Positions 20,901 through 30,163 of a DNA stretch of 64,000 nt are shown here, one piece after another (position 1 is the first letter of the stretch; each line of letters opens with the position of its first letter). The translations under genes and the position numbers were made by a program. The notes under the pieces are model-generated. The model was not told the origin of the DNA. It ran no database searches and was given only the letters and a program-made list of their open reading frames with translations. The DNA is from Flectonema sp. DT1601 (Eukaryota; Euglenozoa; Diplonemea; Diplonemida; Diplonemidae), in contig OZ025811.1 in NCBI GenBank assembly GCA_964019425.1, positions 930,001-994,000 on the forward strand. The letters run 5' to 3'.

Positions 20901-21523
20901 CAGCGAACGGTTTGACAACAAAAGACAGCATGTTAATAACTCGCAGTCACGATACTATCCCTGTTGAAACTTACACAGCAATACCACAAAAAGAAAAACC
21001 AGCTTATCAACTAGCTGCCGAAGTTCACGAAACCGCTATGGTCAAATGGAAACGAAAACAAGAACAACGAGACTCTCAAAGACCAAGAAATAAGTTACAT
21101 TGCAGACCACATTGGTATTCATTCCTAGGTGACAATGAACCAGAGAGAGGATCATCAAAGTTTGACTACAATTACGCAGAGAAGTCTTCAGTTAAAATGA
21201 ATTATGCAGCTGCTGTACTTATGCAGTCTATTGGTTGGGAGGGATATAAAAAGAAACCTCCAATACCTAAATCTGAGTTGCTTGCTTTGAAAGTAGTAAC
21301 TGCGGCACTGATCATAACAGTTTCTTATGCAGTCCATTGGACACCACCATTGTTGCCCAACCCATCACGGGGAGCTGTATTGCATGCGCGTAGATCCTTC
21401 GGAAGTGAAAGACCCTCGACAGTTGAAGGTCCGAACATGTCTCTTCCTCTGTTAGGAAAGCCATTATATTATAGGAAGTGTAACTTTAACAATACCGTCG
21501 GTAGGAATGCGAAAACTCGTTAA
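17903..21523 (+). CDS. U-box protein with decapeptide repeats
   Basis: Intronless, 1206 residues. Residues 292-471 are 18 full copies of a decapeptide, consensus KPSSEQHTTQ, plus a partial copy. Around residues 616-665 the sequence IPLQFIDPITRTIMRDPI, followed by DxDTIEQ, is a U-box-like core; U-boxes recruit E2 enzymes for ubiquitin transfer. A Gly-Val run (about 785-810) follows. The middle and C-terminal parts are charged, with a single hydrophobic stretch near residue 1130 (VVTAALIITVSYAV). No substrate-binding domain is recognised. The start is the first ATG after a CTGCAG acceptor-like site. The U-box assignment is moderate. Confidence 0.7.
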   Translation: MDVGLSPHPPGSSREVLPADYFLASRLHASAGVVLGTKEYEGVANEVFSSLSGKQMLSIDSVDDSQTFSMYLMQTLAKYAGVPHRIPKQKSRKRRQNWKRKEPPLTPDLNSLEQLLTMLSSRKKQEIGSKKSKNQGAILLNNYLSRCGREAASPGNPESEGIPHQNSNPPTILNEGVIHQISGCSLQKDVCGIPNDLALWKVIRLLKEIRDLNRQPAYSYIAAAVLVVTVTESRGDFVAKADPDFIPSKVFAGMKKGWFFGTAPDGRLGYHIDITKRLRFVGNILAIGTIQEPLSEQHTTQKPSSEQHTTQKPSSEQHTTQKPSSEQHTTQKPLSEQHTTQKPLSEQHTTQKPSSEQHTTQKPSSEQHTTQKPSSEQHTTQKPSSEQHTAQKTLSRQHTTQKPLSEQHTAQKTLSRQHTPQKALSEQHTAQKPSSEQHTAQKTLSRQHTAQKPLSPQHTAQKPLSRQHTPQKPLSQQLSFSVSLLESSISEVTELPRLASKGVLSESNSFLGSTGLFRKSGKASFSKWKMVRGYKEKNDNVNLQSLSSMTSTVGSGVLSKSSDRSLLIHKVESYKDQSSDLEDLLHGELYQTQLLKSGPTQQGDDYLVERLKERGVEIPLQFIDPITRTIMRDPISFQKRTYDLDTIEQIAQSTPNKLITDEERNLHSLLIQTRTQNISSNGKERFTFANLVNQVSKKTAIPGIKRHNVLRKMVDSWRQNWLTEINKEDRRVHDSRMVSSYIIDFLINRSIMVSDKMKQCDRFTQAFVPRKSHLSGTTSITISGSNFAGVGVGGVGVGVGADTGVSSVGVDIGVKSPSAKATDVPKATNMPTEELLANLDWEQHRSEVAANDILWQRRLRRREENTQDAQTSIRDCLQSIKFLQWLVSKQPNYPRPEDDVPIGKLNKKVCCVFPLIPSTESKLFLINNSTQVWHGIAQIREVFEVPNAVPDFLVMQQANELLKRGHQIHKVYQAANPEALAYAEVDGYDSFESSEVDSVSANGLTTKDSMLITRSHDTIPVETYTAIPQKEKPAYQLAAEVHETAMVKWKRKQEQRDSQRPRNKLHCRPHWYSFLGDNEPERGSSKFDYNYAEKSSVKMNYAAAVLMQSIGWEGYKKKPPIPKSELLALKVVTAALIITVSYAVHWTPPLLPNPSRGAVLHARRSFGSERPSTVEGPNMSLPLLGKPLYYRKCNFNNTVGRNAKTR
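18776..19333 (+). repeat. 30-bp coding minisatellite, 18.6 copies
   Basis: A tandem array of a 30-bp unit encoding ten residues. The first nine to ten units are nearly identical, differing mostly Ser/Leu at position 3. The later ones diverge (KTLSRQHTAQ, KPLSPQHTAQ, KPLSRQHTPQ), so the 5' part was probably homogenised most recently. Because 30 is a multiple of three and the unit lacks stops in other frames, an alternative + frame (18741-19415) and an antisense frame (18723-19205) are also open across it. Confidence 0.97.
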
Positions 21524-22036
21524 CTTCTCCTCTTCTTTAATGTTTCTCTGGAAAGAGTAACGTCCCTCATATTTATAAGGGTGAATATAAGGGTAATATA
21601 TGGGTTTGGCTTTCTTATAAGATGAAAATGTGGTTTTTTTTCTTGTTTTTTTTTTTAGAGTTCTGTTTTTATTTTGTTTATTTTAAACATATCAGTCTGT
21701 AGTAGTATTTGTGTCCTTTATGTTAGTTGGTATTAAACAATTTAGTACCTCGACCACCAGTAGTTGATGTGTAGTAAGTCACCGAATCGTTACTTTTTTT
21801 TTTTTTTGAAAAAAAAAAAAGTAAAAATCTTCCGTGTTGGTGAATTTATCATTTTTCTAATTGAAATAATTCCTGACTTCCAACTTCTTTATTGAACTCT
21901 CAAAAAGAAGTAGTTTTTTTTTTGTGACCACTTTATTTACACTTGTACGATTCAGTTCAGTTCCCTTTGACTGCATTTTTTTTTTTTTTTTTTTTTTTTT
22001 TGTAACTAATATCACATTCCCAGACATGTCTCAAGT
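21524..22036. other. Intergenic region with stem-loop and poly-T
   Basis: No gene. A 10-bp stem with one mismatch (21564-21573 with 21584-21593) lies 40 nt after the U-box stop. T-then-A runs at 21793-21822 can also pair. A long T run at about 21978-22000 precedes TTCCCAG and the next start. An out-of-frame ATG at 22026 opens a 12-codon upstream frame (22026-22061) that overlaps the J-domain gene start. Confidence 0.6.
21564..21593 (+). other. Stem-loop after U-box gene
   Basis: The arms CCCTCATATT and AATATAAGGG pair at 9 of 10 positions around a 10-nt loop, 40 nt downstream of the stop. Possible 3' processing or stability element. Confidence 0.45.
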
Positions 22037-22963
22037 ATGCGGCTCAGTAGGATATTATTAAAATCTTACATATCGCCATGGCAGAAGTTAGGTTTTGAGG
22101 ACGGCGCGGTTGTTACAAAAAGTGAAGTAAAAAAGAGATTTCGTGAACTAGTAAAACAGCATCATCCTGACATTGGAGGAGATGAAACGGAATTCAAGGA
22201 ATTGGTAGCAGCTTTTGAGAAGATTAGTTCAAAAACTTCTGAGAGGGGTACTAGAATTGATGATGAAGAAATCGCAGTGAAGAAAAATGTATTCGAGTCA
22301 TTCTGGACTGAGCAAACCGAAAAGATTCGAAAAATGAGCATCCCTGACAAGCATCGTACAATAGCGTATTATTACATCACTGTTGTTCGGAAGGTTGATA
22401 TGAGGGATTTTATGATGCAGAGCAGCAGTGTTAAAATATCTCAATTAAACAGAGGAATGGTACTCCAATCAACTTTCACTTATTCACCCGGTTTGGGATT
22501 AATGAAGAATGAAGAAGACGTTTTCTCTGACAAACCCGATCCACAAAAACTAACAATTCTACTGATGGAACTCAATGATGATCAAGCGTGGGGGATTGCA
22601 CTGAATCGACCTTCTGGAGGACCACATCCAGGAGAGATTAATATCCATGGTGATGCACAGTGTCCAGGTAGAGTAAGGTTATTTAACGGAGTGTATACGT
22701 CAGGAAAACCATCAAATCACATCCTAAACACATCGGGTGTTACTCGTTGGGATAATTTCGAACTAATGCGAGAAGTCAATTGTGGAATGTGGTCAATAAT
22801 CAAGTATCCCGCTCGCAATGTAATTTTTGAAAACAGCCAACCAAAATCAGCATCGCCATTAATCTCCCCTCTCTCTGACATAGCAACAGACGCACGACTT
22901 CCTGAAGATACTTTATCAGGTTTAATTCACCTTGGGGTGGTATCGACCAACCCTTGGAGATAA
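22037..22963 (+). CDS. J-domain / AlgH (DUF179) fusion
   Basis: Intronless, 308 residues. The N-terminal 20 residues (MRLSRILLKSYISPWQKLGF) look like a mitochondrial presequence. Residues about 14-66 form a J domain with helix II basic residues and the HPD tripeptide (about 43-45), which stimulates Hsp70 ATPase. From about residue 132 the sequence resembles the AlgH/UPF0301 family (RGMVLQST, then ILLMELNDDQAWGIALNRP, then RLFNGVYTSGKP), whose function is poorly understood. The J-plus-AlgH pairing suggests an Hsp70 co-chaperone acting on AlgH-linked clients in the mitochondrion, by inference only. Confidence 0.8.
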   Translation: MRLSRILLKSYISPWQKLGFEDGAVVTKSEVKKRFRELVKQHHPDIGGDETEFKELVAAFEKISSKTSERGTRIDDEEIAVKKNVFESFWTEQTEKIRKMSIPDKHRTIAYYYITVVRKVDMRDFMMQSSSVKISQLNRGMVLQSTFTYSPGLGLMKNEEDVFSDKPDPQKLTILLMELNDDQAWGIALNRPSGGPHPGEINIHGDAQCPGRVRLFNGVYTSGKPSNHILNTSGVTRWDNFELMREVNCGMWSIIKYPARNVIFENSQPKSASPLISPLSDIATDARLPEDTLSGLIHLGVVSTNPWR

Positions 22964-23134
22964 TATTTATACTTTTAATCAAAAAAAACAGTAGCGAAGA
23001 AACAAGAAAACTACTTGTGTACCTGTAATACTTTATTAGGTTTTACGTTGTTGTTGAATTTTTTTCATTTTACCAGAATCCTGAGTTACACAAAAAAAAA
23101 GAATTAAAAAGTGCCGAAAGTAAAAAGACAAAAG

Positions 23135-24582
23135 ATGGAGGAGATCAAAGTTGACAGTGCTGAGGAGGCATTTCGTATTGCTATTGAGAGAGGTACCGAG
23201 TCGGGGTGTTTGGGAAGACAGTGTCTTGCTGCTGATAGACTTGATCATGGTCTTCAGGTTAGTGAAGATTGCTTAGCCGTGACTCACACGCTGTCAGGGA
23301 ACTCAATTAGCGAGGCATCAGTACAATCATTACTACCTCTCGGATTAGATTGTGGAATCGGGTACTATGAAATAATAATTCACTACACTCAAGCTCGTTG
23401 TGGTATTGTTGTTATAGGATTAGCTCATCAGGGATACCCAAATAATAAACAACCAGGAGCTAAGAAGTATTCCTGTGGGTTTAGGTCTGATGACGGTCGT
23501 AAAACTCTTAATAACGGTGATTCAATCCCATACAGCGACAGTTATACCACTGGTGATATCGTTGGTTGTGGTTATTGTAAAAGAACAAAACAAGTTTGGT
23601 TTACTAAGAATGGAAAACATCTCGGAAGAGCATTTACATTCCCGACTCAGGTTGTTATTGATCATTTATATCCAACAATAGGTGTAGAGCATTCATCTAT
23701 TTCTGTTAATTTTGATCTTTCAACAACTGCTTGGTCACCATCCTCCACCATCGCTGAAGAACGACAAACTGCTTTGAATGACGTTCGTTCAGTCGAACTC
23801 GGATCTCATGATTCGGTATGTCACTTTATTATATTACTTTATTAATAACCAAATTCTATATAATACAGACACCTGAATTGATAGCGTCGTACCTTCTTCA
23901 TAGTGGTTACATGAAAACCTTTGATAGTTTTGTTGCAATGAATCCGATGCAGTGCAATTCACTTCTGAGAAAAAGCACATCAAAAGAAGGACGTGAGGTA
24001 AACGCGGATAAAGAATCTGTTTCTGGTTCAGAAAATGATGAATCGGAACCGTCAGAGAAAGACACGTCAAAATTAACTGAACGAAATGAAATTGTACAAA
24101 AAATAATAAGCGGAGATGTTGAAGGTGCGATGGCAGCAGCTGAAAAACATTTCCCATCCATAAAAGAATTGATTTGGCCGATGTTAATAGGTCAACTGGT
24201 AATAGAGGAAACTAGAAATGGTAATCTAGAGAAGGCAATCACTACTGCATCTGACCCTTTAGGAAACACATCTACAGGACCGCATCCTCTTGTTTCTCAA
24301 GCAATGGGATTGTTAGCTTATAAAGAACCTGATCGTAGTCCGTTGTCATCGCTTCTCGATCAGTCACAGCGCAGGCGTACTGCCGGCAGTGTGAACTCTG
24401 CAATTATGAGTCACTTGAAGGTTTGTGGTTTTTTTTTTAAATAGTTGTTTTAGGAAAATAAAAAAAATAATAACAAAAAAAAACAGTTTCACCCTGAATC
24501 AGTAGTTGAAAGTCTTCTGAAACACATTATCGCCATCCCACTAATTGCAAAGAAGTGCTACTTTCCAATCGCACCAGAGTGA
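23135..24582 (+). CDS. RanBPM-like SPRY/LisH/CTLH protein (GID E3 subunit)
   Basis: Three exons: 23135-23815, 23869-24420, 24487-24582, with introns of 53 and 66 bp, both GT-AG and phase 0; 442 residues. Exon 1 encodes a SPRY domain (about residues 50-205: YYEIIIHYT, WFTKNGKHLG, YPTIGV). Exon 2 begins with a LisH motif (TPELIASYLLHSGYMKTFDS), then a CTLH helix region (ERNEIVQKIISGDVEGAM) and a CRA-type segment. Exon 3 adds the last 31 residues. This order is that of RanBPM/RanBP9 and yeast Gid1, the scaffold of the GID/CTLH ubiquitin ligase. The start is the ATG at 23135; upstream in-frame sequence to 23111 has no ATG. A TTTTACCAG acceptor-like site lies about 60 nt upstream. Confidence 0.88.
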
Positions 24583-24932
24583 TAACTACCTTACAGAGTG
24601 TATCGTTATTATGATCGATCGAAAAAAAAAAAAAAAAAAAAAAAAAAAACCCCAATGAAATAGAGTCCAAGAGAGCGCATTGCTGCTGTGCTTTAAAATT
24701 TCTTTAAATCGGTCTCGCATTGTTCTATTCTCATTCTGATGATGAACCATTTATCATCGAATAATACGTACCGTCAATTGTTTATAATCCGCGTTCGTCG
24801 CGATCTTGCCTACAACGCTTTCTATGCGAGTCTTAACTAACCAGCTATTCGATTATTAGCTGTTTTTATAAATGGTCTTTTTTGTTGAGGTTATATTTTT
24901 TTGATTAAAAAAAAAAAACAGCAAAATTCGAT
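24583..24932. other. Intergenic region, possible structured RNA
   Basis: No gene. After an A run (24629-24650) comes about 200 bp of balanced composition ending in a 6-bp hairpin (24842-24847 with 24857-24862) followed directly by five T. It contains an ATGATGA near 24736 but no downstream CTGA. A Pol III-type small RNA is possible but not recognised. A poly-A ACAG precedes the MORN start by 11 nt. Confidence 0.35.
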
Positions 24933-25963
24933 ATGTCGGACAAGGAAATAGCCTGGAAGGAATACACCTTTCCTTCTGGTACTGTCTACAGAGGTGGTTT
25001 CTTAGGAACCCGAAAGGAGGGACAAGGATTCTGGAGACATCCAGAAGGTGAGACGTACGAAGGGGAATACCACAACAATAAACAACACGGATGGGGTTCT
25101 TACACTTTCCCTGACTCTGGAAAGAAGTACATCGGTCAGTGGAGCCAGGGAGAGATGCATGGTATTGGATACTACACATTCAACAGAGAAGGTTCTGAAT
25201 ATTATGTTGGCTTATACAATCATGATAAGAAACATGGTAAGGGTGTTTACAGATACGCTGCTGACTGTCGAGTAACAGAACAGATGTGGAATAATGGTGA
25301 TCTGGTCTCTGAAGTTGATATTCCGCCAATGCAACAACTTCAGAGCTTTCAAGAAAAATTAGAAGTGAAATCGAAGTGTGATGAAGTCGCAAGAAATCTC
25401 GCCATCACTCCATCCGATAAGGTTGAGTTAGACTTTATAAAGAAAGTTGAACACAAAGACTACACTTTTCCTTCAGGTGCAAAGTACGTTGGTGAATTCC
25501 TTGGAAGTAAAAAACACGGAAAGGGAAGTTGGTCTCACCCAGCTGGTGATACTTATAATGGACAGTTTCGATACAATAAACACAACGGATGGGGGATTTA
25601 TACTATTGGGAAATCTGGAAAACAATTTGTCGGAGGCTGGAGCGAAGGAAAGATGGATGGATGGGGAGTTTACTACTTCAGTGAGAAGGCTAACGAGTAT
25701 TTCATCGGTACTTACCGCGATGATGTTAAGGAAGGTACCGGTGTATATGTCTTTCCTAGTGGTACTGTAAAGGTATGTTGGTCATTGTATTGTTTTAATA
25801 ACTCGGAACAACCACTCAACTAATCAAATAAAAACAGTATCAACACTGGGAGAAAGGAGAACTCGTTGATGAACAAGAAGCCACAAAAGAGCAAACCGAT
25901 ATATACGAAAGAGTAAGGCAATCAGTTCATGAGATCGTTGGAACATTCACATCGTCACCCTAA
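24933..25963 (+). CDS. MORN-repeat protein
   Basis: Two exons, 24933-25772 and 25838-25963 (65-bp intron, GTATGT donor, phase 0); 321 residues. It has two blocks of MORN repeats (about residues 8-110 and 175-280) with the Y-x-G-x-[FW]-x-x-x-x-x-x-G-x-G pattern, for example YVGLYNHDKKHGKGVY and YEGEYHNNKQHGWG. The blocks are separated by a charged helical linker. MORN proteins bind lipids or scaffold cytoskeleton, and in flagellates many are axonemal (radial spoke type). The two blocks are similar to each other, suggesting an internal duplication. The short last exon ends in a charged helix. Confidence 0.9.
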
Positions 25964-27532
25964 CTCTTAAATGGAATGGTGTCTGCTTTATGAAATATGA
26001 TTTTAGACTGAATAAAGCCTCATGTCGTCGCGGTAGTAAATTTTAGTTGTTTGTGCGTACTCAGCCATGCATAAATACGACGACGAAGGCAGCCCTTTTC
26101 CTAGCAGAGAACGCAAAAACTTTTTTTTTCCCCCAAAGCTTTTGTTCTGTTTTGCGGCCAAAACAAGTTTAATGTCGATCACATTTAGTAAGGGAGTGCT
26201 TGTCAACTGAAATAGAAAAAAACACGATGAGGAGAAAACCTAGCAGAAACAGAAGGTTGTAAAAAAAAAAATTTTTAAAAAAAAAAAAAAATAGATACCA
26301 AAAATACTCACCCTATCCAATACTCACCTCTCTGATTTCTCATCCTCCGTCTTTCAGGTTTACTTCCTGCAAGGCTGGTTAACCTCCCTTTTGTTGGTCT
26401 TTCTCAGTGACGTATTTATGTGAAGCGTTTTGACCTGATTACGAGTTCTGGGAGACAGCAACAGTTGAGTTTTGTATTCATGTCTTAGTGAAGTGATAGT
26501 CTTGCACCAGACTGACAATTAAGGTTGCTCCACCAACTGATTAGTGTGGGTTGAGTCTTATGACTAAAATTTTGTAGTTTTTCCCAGTAGCCACCTTCCC
26601 TTCCAATTTTCCAGTCTTCCCGCCAACTCTTATTTTGTGTTTTGTTTTTGAATCTTTCGGAGTAGTATCTGTAGGTAAATCGAAAATAATTTTTTTTTTT
26701 TTTTTTTTTAATTGAATATCATATTCAAGAAAGTCTGACTAAATATTGGTAAAAACATATTATGCCAACCTTGTCGAGTTAGACAGCCCATCAAACACAA
26801 TCAAAAGGATATTTCTTTATTTCAATGCTTGACTTAAACAAAATCAAGTCAACTACTTTACTTTCCTAATATTTTATTCTTCTACTACTTGCTTGCCGAT
26901 TCTCGACCTTGTTTATTCAAAGCTGAAGTTGCCGGCTTCTGACTTTTGTCAAGAGTATCCCGATATGTCGCTTTGTAATCCTGTGGGGGTTTCAATGAAA
27001 TAGTTTGTTTGTAGGGATTCGAACTTTTGGCAATTTGAAAAAAAAATAATTTGATTTTCTTTTCAAAGAGAAGTAGACAATTCATTTTATGTGTTTTTTG
27101 ATAAATGAAGGAATAAGCAAACTTTAAAAAAAAAAAATAAGAAAAAAAAAATTATGAAAGGAAGAAAAAAAAAAAAGATATGAATGCGACCCCACTGCTG
27201 GGCTGCACAGTAGTATGTATGTTGCTTGTACTGGGAGATCCCTTGTTGGCCCAGCACAGTAGTATGTATGTTGCTTGTACTGGGAGATCCCTTGTAAGTA
27301 CAGCTATCGCGAATACCATACAGAAACTATAATTCGTGGATTCATTATATTGTCATCCTTACATGTACAGGTGTGGTGTTTCTTCGTAATAGATAGTGGT
27401 GGTTTATAACTTACTTTGTTACTTCTACAGCTATGGGTTATTGCATGACTTGTTTTGTTTTTTTTCCTTCATATAATTTTATTTATGTCAAATAACTACG
27501 TCCCTCACAGGCATCAAAAAAAATCGAAATAG
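25964..27532. other. Intergenic region, 1.57 kb
   Basis: No + strand gene supported. A 7-bp stem-loop (25985-25991 with 26012-26018) lies 21 nt after the MORN stop. A second pair (GTCGTCG near 26025 with CGACGAC near 26079) lies further on. There are poly-A/poly-T tracts at about 26255-26291 and 26690-26709. A minus-strand open frame (26885-27085) is the only non-trivial antisense candidate and is not accepted. A 49-bp-period duplication lies at 27205-27295. Confidence 0.5.
27196..27295 (+). repeat. Two-copy 49-bp repeat with flanking inverted octamer
   Basis: A 42-bp unit at 27205-27246 is repeated exactly at 27254-27295, separated by 7 bp. TGCTGGGC at 27196-27203 is the exact reverse complement of GCCCAGCA at 27249-27256, so copy one is enclosed by an 8-bp stem. 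Each unit contains GTATGT, the intron donor used in this genome. Confidence 0.9.
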
Positions 27533-27781
27533 ATGTCGGTACCTCACTACGAGCCAACTAGTTCGGGACAAACTTACGCACCGGAAGATCTCCCGGCATG
27601 GTTTAAAAAAGAAGTTCGAGAAATGAAAAAAGAGGAAACCTGCATTCCTGAGAGAGAAGCAATGCAGAGATGCCTAACAGAAAAGGGTTTCCAAAATATT
27701 GAATGTGGAAGATTGTTAGAAAATTATGATAGTTGTCAAACAAAACATTATAATAAAGATATGTTGAGTACTTTAAAATAA
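27533..27781 (+). CDS. Twin CX9C (CHCH) mitochondrial protein
   Basis: 82 residues, intronless. Two C-x9-C motifs, CIPEREAMQRC (about residues 42-52) and CGRLLENYDSC (about 63-73), form the CHCH hairpin of small proteins imported into the mitochondrial intermembrane space by Mia40 oxidation. The first motif and its spacing resemble CHCHD1/mS37, a mitoribosomal small-subunit protein. The match is too short to assign that identity. The start follows a CCTCACAG acceptor-like site by 22 nt. Confidence 0.82.
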   Translation: MSVPHYEPTSSGQTYAPEDLPAWFKKEVREMKKEETCIPEREAMQRCLTEKGFQNIECGRLLENYDSCQTKHYNKDMLSTLK

Positions 27782-28057
27782 TAAATAAAAAACAAACTGC
27801 CGGCAATTAGCGTATTGGTGTATAAAAATATGTGAGTCGAAATTGATAAGAACCGCATTTACTTTAATGAGTTTCACTTGTTATTTATGATTTCTGTGAG
27901 TGAATAAGATGATAAGGCTGCTGAAACCTATTTCAGTTTTAGCCAAAAATTCAAATTATTTTTTTTTGTGTTTATTGTAGTTATTAAATACCGTTAAGCA
28001 TTCAACAGTCCTTTAAAAAAAAAAAAAGAAAGAAAGAAACAAAAAGTAATAATAATA

Positions 28058-29579
28058 ATGACTACTAGCCCTCCTAGATCACCACGATCTCCTTGGGGGG
28101 ATAAAGCAAAGCAGAAGAGGAGATTTCCATGGCAAGGAGCTTTTGGTATCCACGAGTTTGACACAACAGATATGGCCTGTGAAGTGTTTGGGTATTATCA
28201 CAACGATAGAGTTATATTCTCAAAGGGTCAATGGACTGATAAAAAGGCTACTGTACTCGGTGTTAAAGCTGGTGTTCTTTGGGTTCAGTTAGACGACGAG
28301 GAATGCACCAAAGATCTAAAACAGTGCTTCAACGAGTCAGAACTCATTGAGAAGTACGGCATCCAAGAACTTGAAGAAGATGCTGAGCAATGGGGAGAAG
28401 TCGATTCTCCAGCACCAGTAATGCAGTTTGTCGCTGCGAAGGATGAGGAAGAGCTACGTGCTTTTGAATATGTTGCACCTCTCGGTCATACTTTTACTTT
28501 TAATTGTGCTCATGACATTACAGAAGTATTCGGATACCATCACGGACAACGAGTACGTTCTACCCGTGGAGCAAACCGTGGACGATGTGCTACTATCATT
28601 GGAACATATAGGGGTACTTTATGGGTTCACTTAGATGGTGATAAAGGAGCAAGCAATTGTCATTTCTGTCACAATAAGGAAGATCTCGATAAGAAGTATG
28701 GTTGGAAAGTTCTCAACGCACCAGCACCACTGGAACACTCAGGACTGCCATTCAATAAAATTGAATACATGGGACCATTCGGACTGACTTATACCTTTGA
28801 ACGTGGTAGTGAAACTCTCAAGCCATACGGTTTAAAACACGGTCAGAAACTCTTAATAAATCGAGGTATCAGTGCAGGTAAACGAGCTGTTGTAATTGGA
28901 ATCCAAGCGGGAGTTCTTTGGTGGCATATTGAGAATGACAACGGGGCAACTGCCTGCTCTCACTGTTCGACATATGAAGATCTTATTGAAAGATACGCTA
29001 TTTCAGAAATTAATGAAAAGGTTTGATCTTCTTTTTCTTTTTTTTTTTTTTTGTATTGTTTTATTACTTAGAATCTTTGAATTTAATTAACGAAAACAGC
29101 CAATTACCATGAAGCCCAACACCAGTCCATTCAGAAATATCGTAACCAGCGCAGAAGAACGAAGACAGCAGGCACAAGCCATTGAAGAAGTATCACTTGA
29201 TGAGGAATGTTGGGATGAGGTTTGTGTTATTTATTCTTACACAGCACACAATACTGTTGAAGAGAGGAACAACAACAAAAAATCATAACAGACTCAGCAA
29301 CCACAAACGTATCGCTACCTTCGGGCTTACGCTAGGTGGAGACTTCCAGTGAAGACCCCTGCAGGTCAGGCATTTATGTTGTACTACGTCAGAGATACTG
29401 CTCCTCGTACAGCAGAAGCATTAGATAATTTAAGAAGCCTTCGCAAGTACTGGGCACTTCAACGTCAACTAAGAAAGCACGGCTATGACAAACCCTTTGT
29501 TAGTGCCACTGAAAGAGAGATGCTTCACGCCTTGGGTGAGATTCCACTCTCCTGTATTAAGATCTTGAGTCCGACATAA
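28058..29579 (+). CDS. Orphan protein with three 90-residue repeats
   Basis: Read as three exons, 28058-29020, 29100-29219 and 29292-29579 (introns 79 and 72 bp, both phase 0); 456 residues. Exon 1 has three repeats (about residues 27-115, 135-225, 235-320) with the pattern FGYxHxxRV, then G, ATVxGxxxGxLWVxxD, then DLxxKYGxxxL. I recall similar repeats in unnamed kinetoplastid proteins but cannot check. Exons 2-3 encode a charged tail (EERRQQAQAIEE, then a basic helical end). If intron 1 is not spliced, translation stops at 29026 and a separate short gene could start at the ATG at 29109, just after AAAACAG. The continuous open phase-0 join favours one gene. Confidence 0.7.
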
Positions 29580-30163
29580 TTACTTATGTTCAAGATAGTA
29601 AGTAAATACTTGAACGTGACTAATCAGCAGAACTCTATCTGCTATGCAGTATGAGATGTAGAGCTTCTTTGATAATTACACACAGTTTATAACGCCATTT
29701 GTAAACCTAGTGTCGTGCGGATGTCATCCTTAAAATTTTGAGCACTCTTTTCGATATGCTTATTGTGTTAAGGTTGTCTATATAATTTCGTTGGTCAAGG
29801 ATGTGGTTTTGACATTGATTTTGGTTTAGGTTCCTGAATCCCGCTCTGCTGAGGAGAGGTAGCCTATGCGCCATCTTTTGTAGTTAAAAAAAAAAAAAAC
29901 CCAATACTTTGCTGCTTGTTTTGTACCCTTTCCCTAATAACGGACACAGTTTGTGGGTTCGCTCCCGTCAGTCTTTTGAAGTAAAAATCAGCCGTTGTTT
30001 TTGTTCCCCCAACCTCCCCCACAACACTTCTCCGTTTCTTATTGTAATTCTGAAATTGCTATTTGAAATTGATGTACCACTCTGTTTATAAATATACATA
30101 ACAAGGAAATTAAATAATTTTCATTTACTATTCTCCAGTAATTAAAACTAAACAACAATAATA
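29580..30163. other. Intergenic region
   Basis: No gene. A perfect 7-bp stem-loop (29588-29594 with 29609-29615) lies 8 nt after the stop, followed by a second small one (AGCAGA/TCTGCT near 29625-29644). The rest is mixed sequence with an A run at 29885. It ends with CTATTCTCCAG 26 nt before the next start. Confidence 0.55.
29588..29615 (+). other. Stem-loop after three-repeat gene
   Basis: GTTCAAG and CTTGAAC pair perfectly around a 14-nt loop, 8 nt after the TAA stop. Confidence 0.4.

Noticed and set aside
24730-24750. C-box-like ATGATGA between the RanBPM-like and MORN genes
   Set aside because: No CTGA D box within 100 nt downstream.
27005-27030. GGGATTCGAAC, resembling a tRNA T-arm on the minus strand
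   Set aside because: Flanking bases do not form a T-stem, and no acceptor or anticodon stem can be drawn.
26885-27085. Minus-strand open frame of 66 residues with a protein-like C-terminal half
   Set aside because: The N-terminal half crosses an A/T run, no family is recognised and no acceptor or start context supports it. It is the one candidate that would break the one-strand rule, so it merits RNA data.
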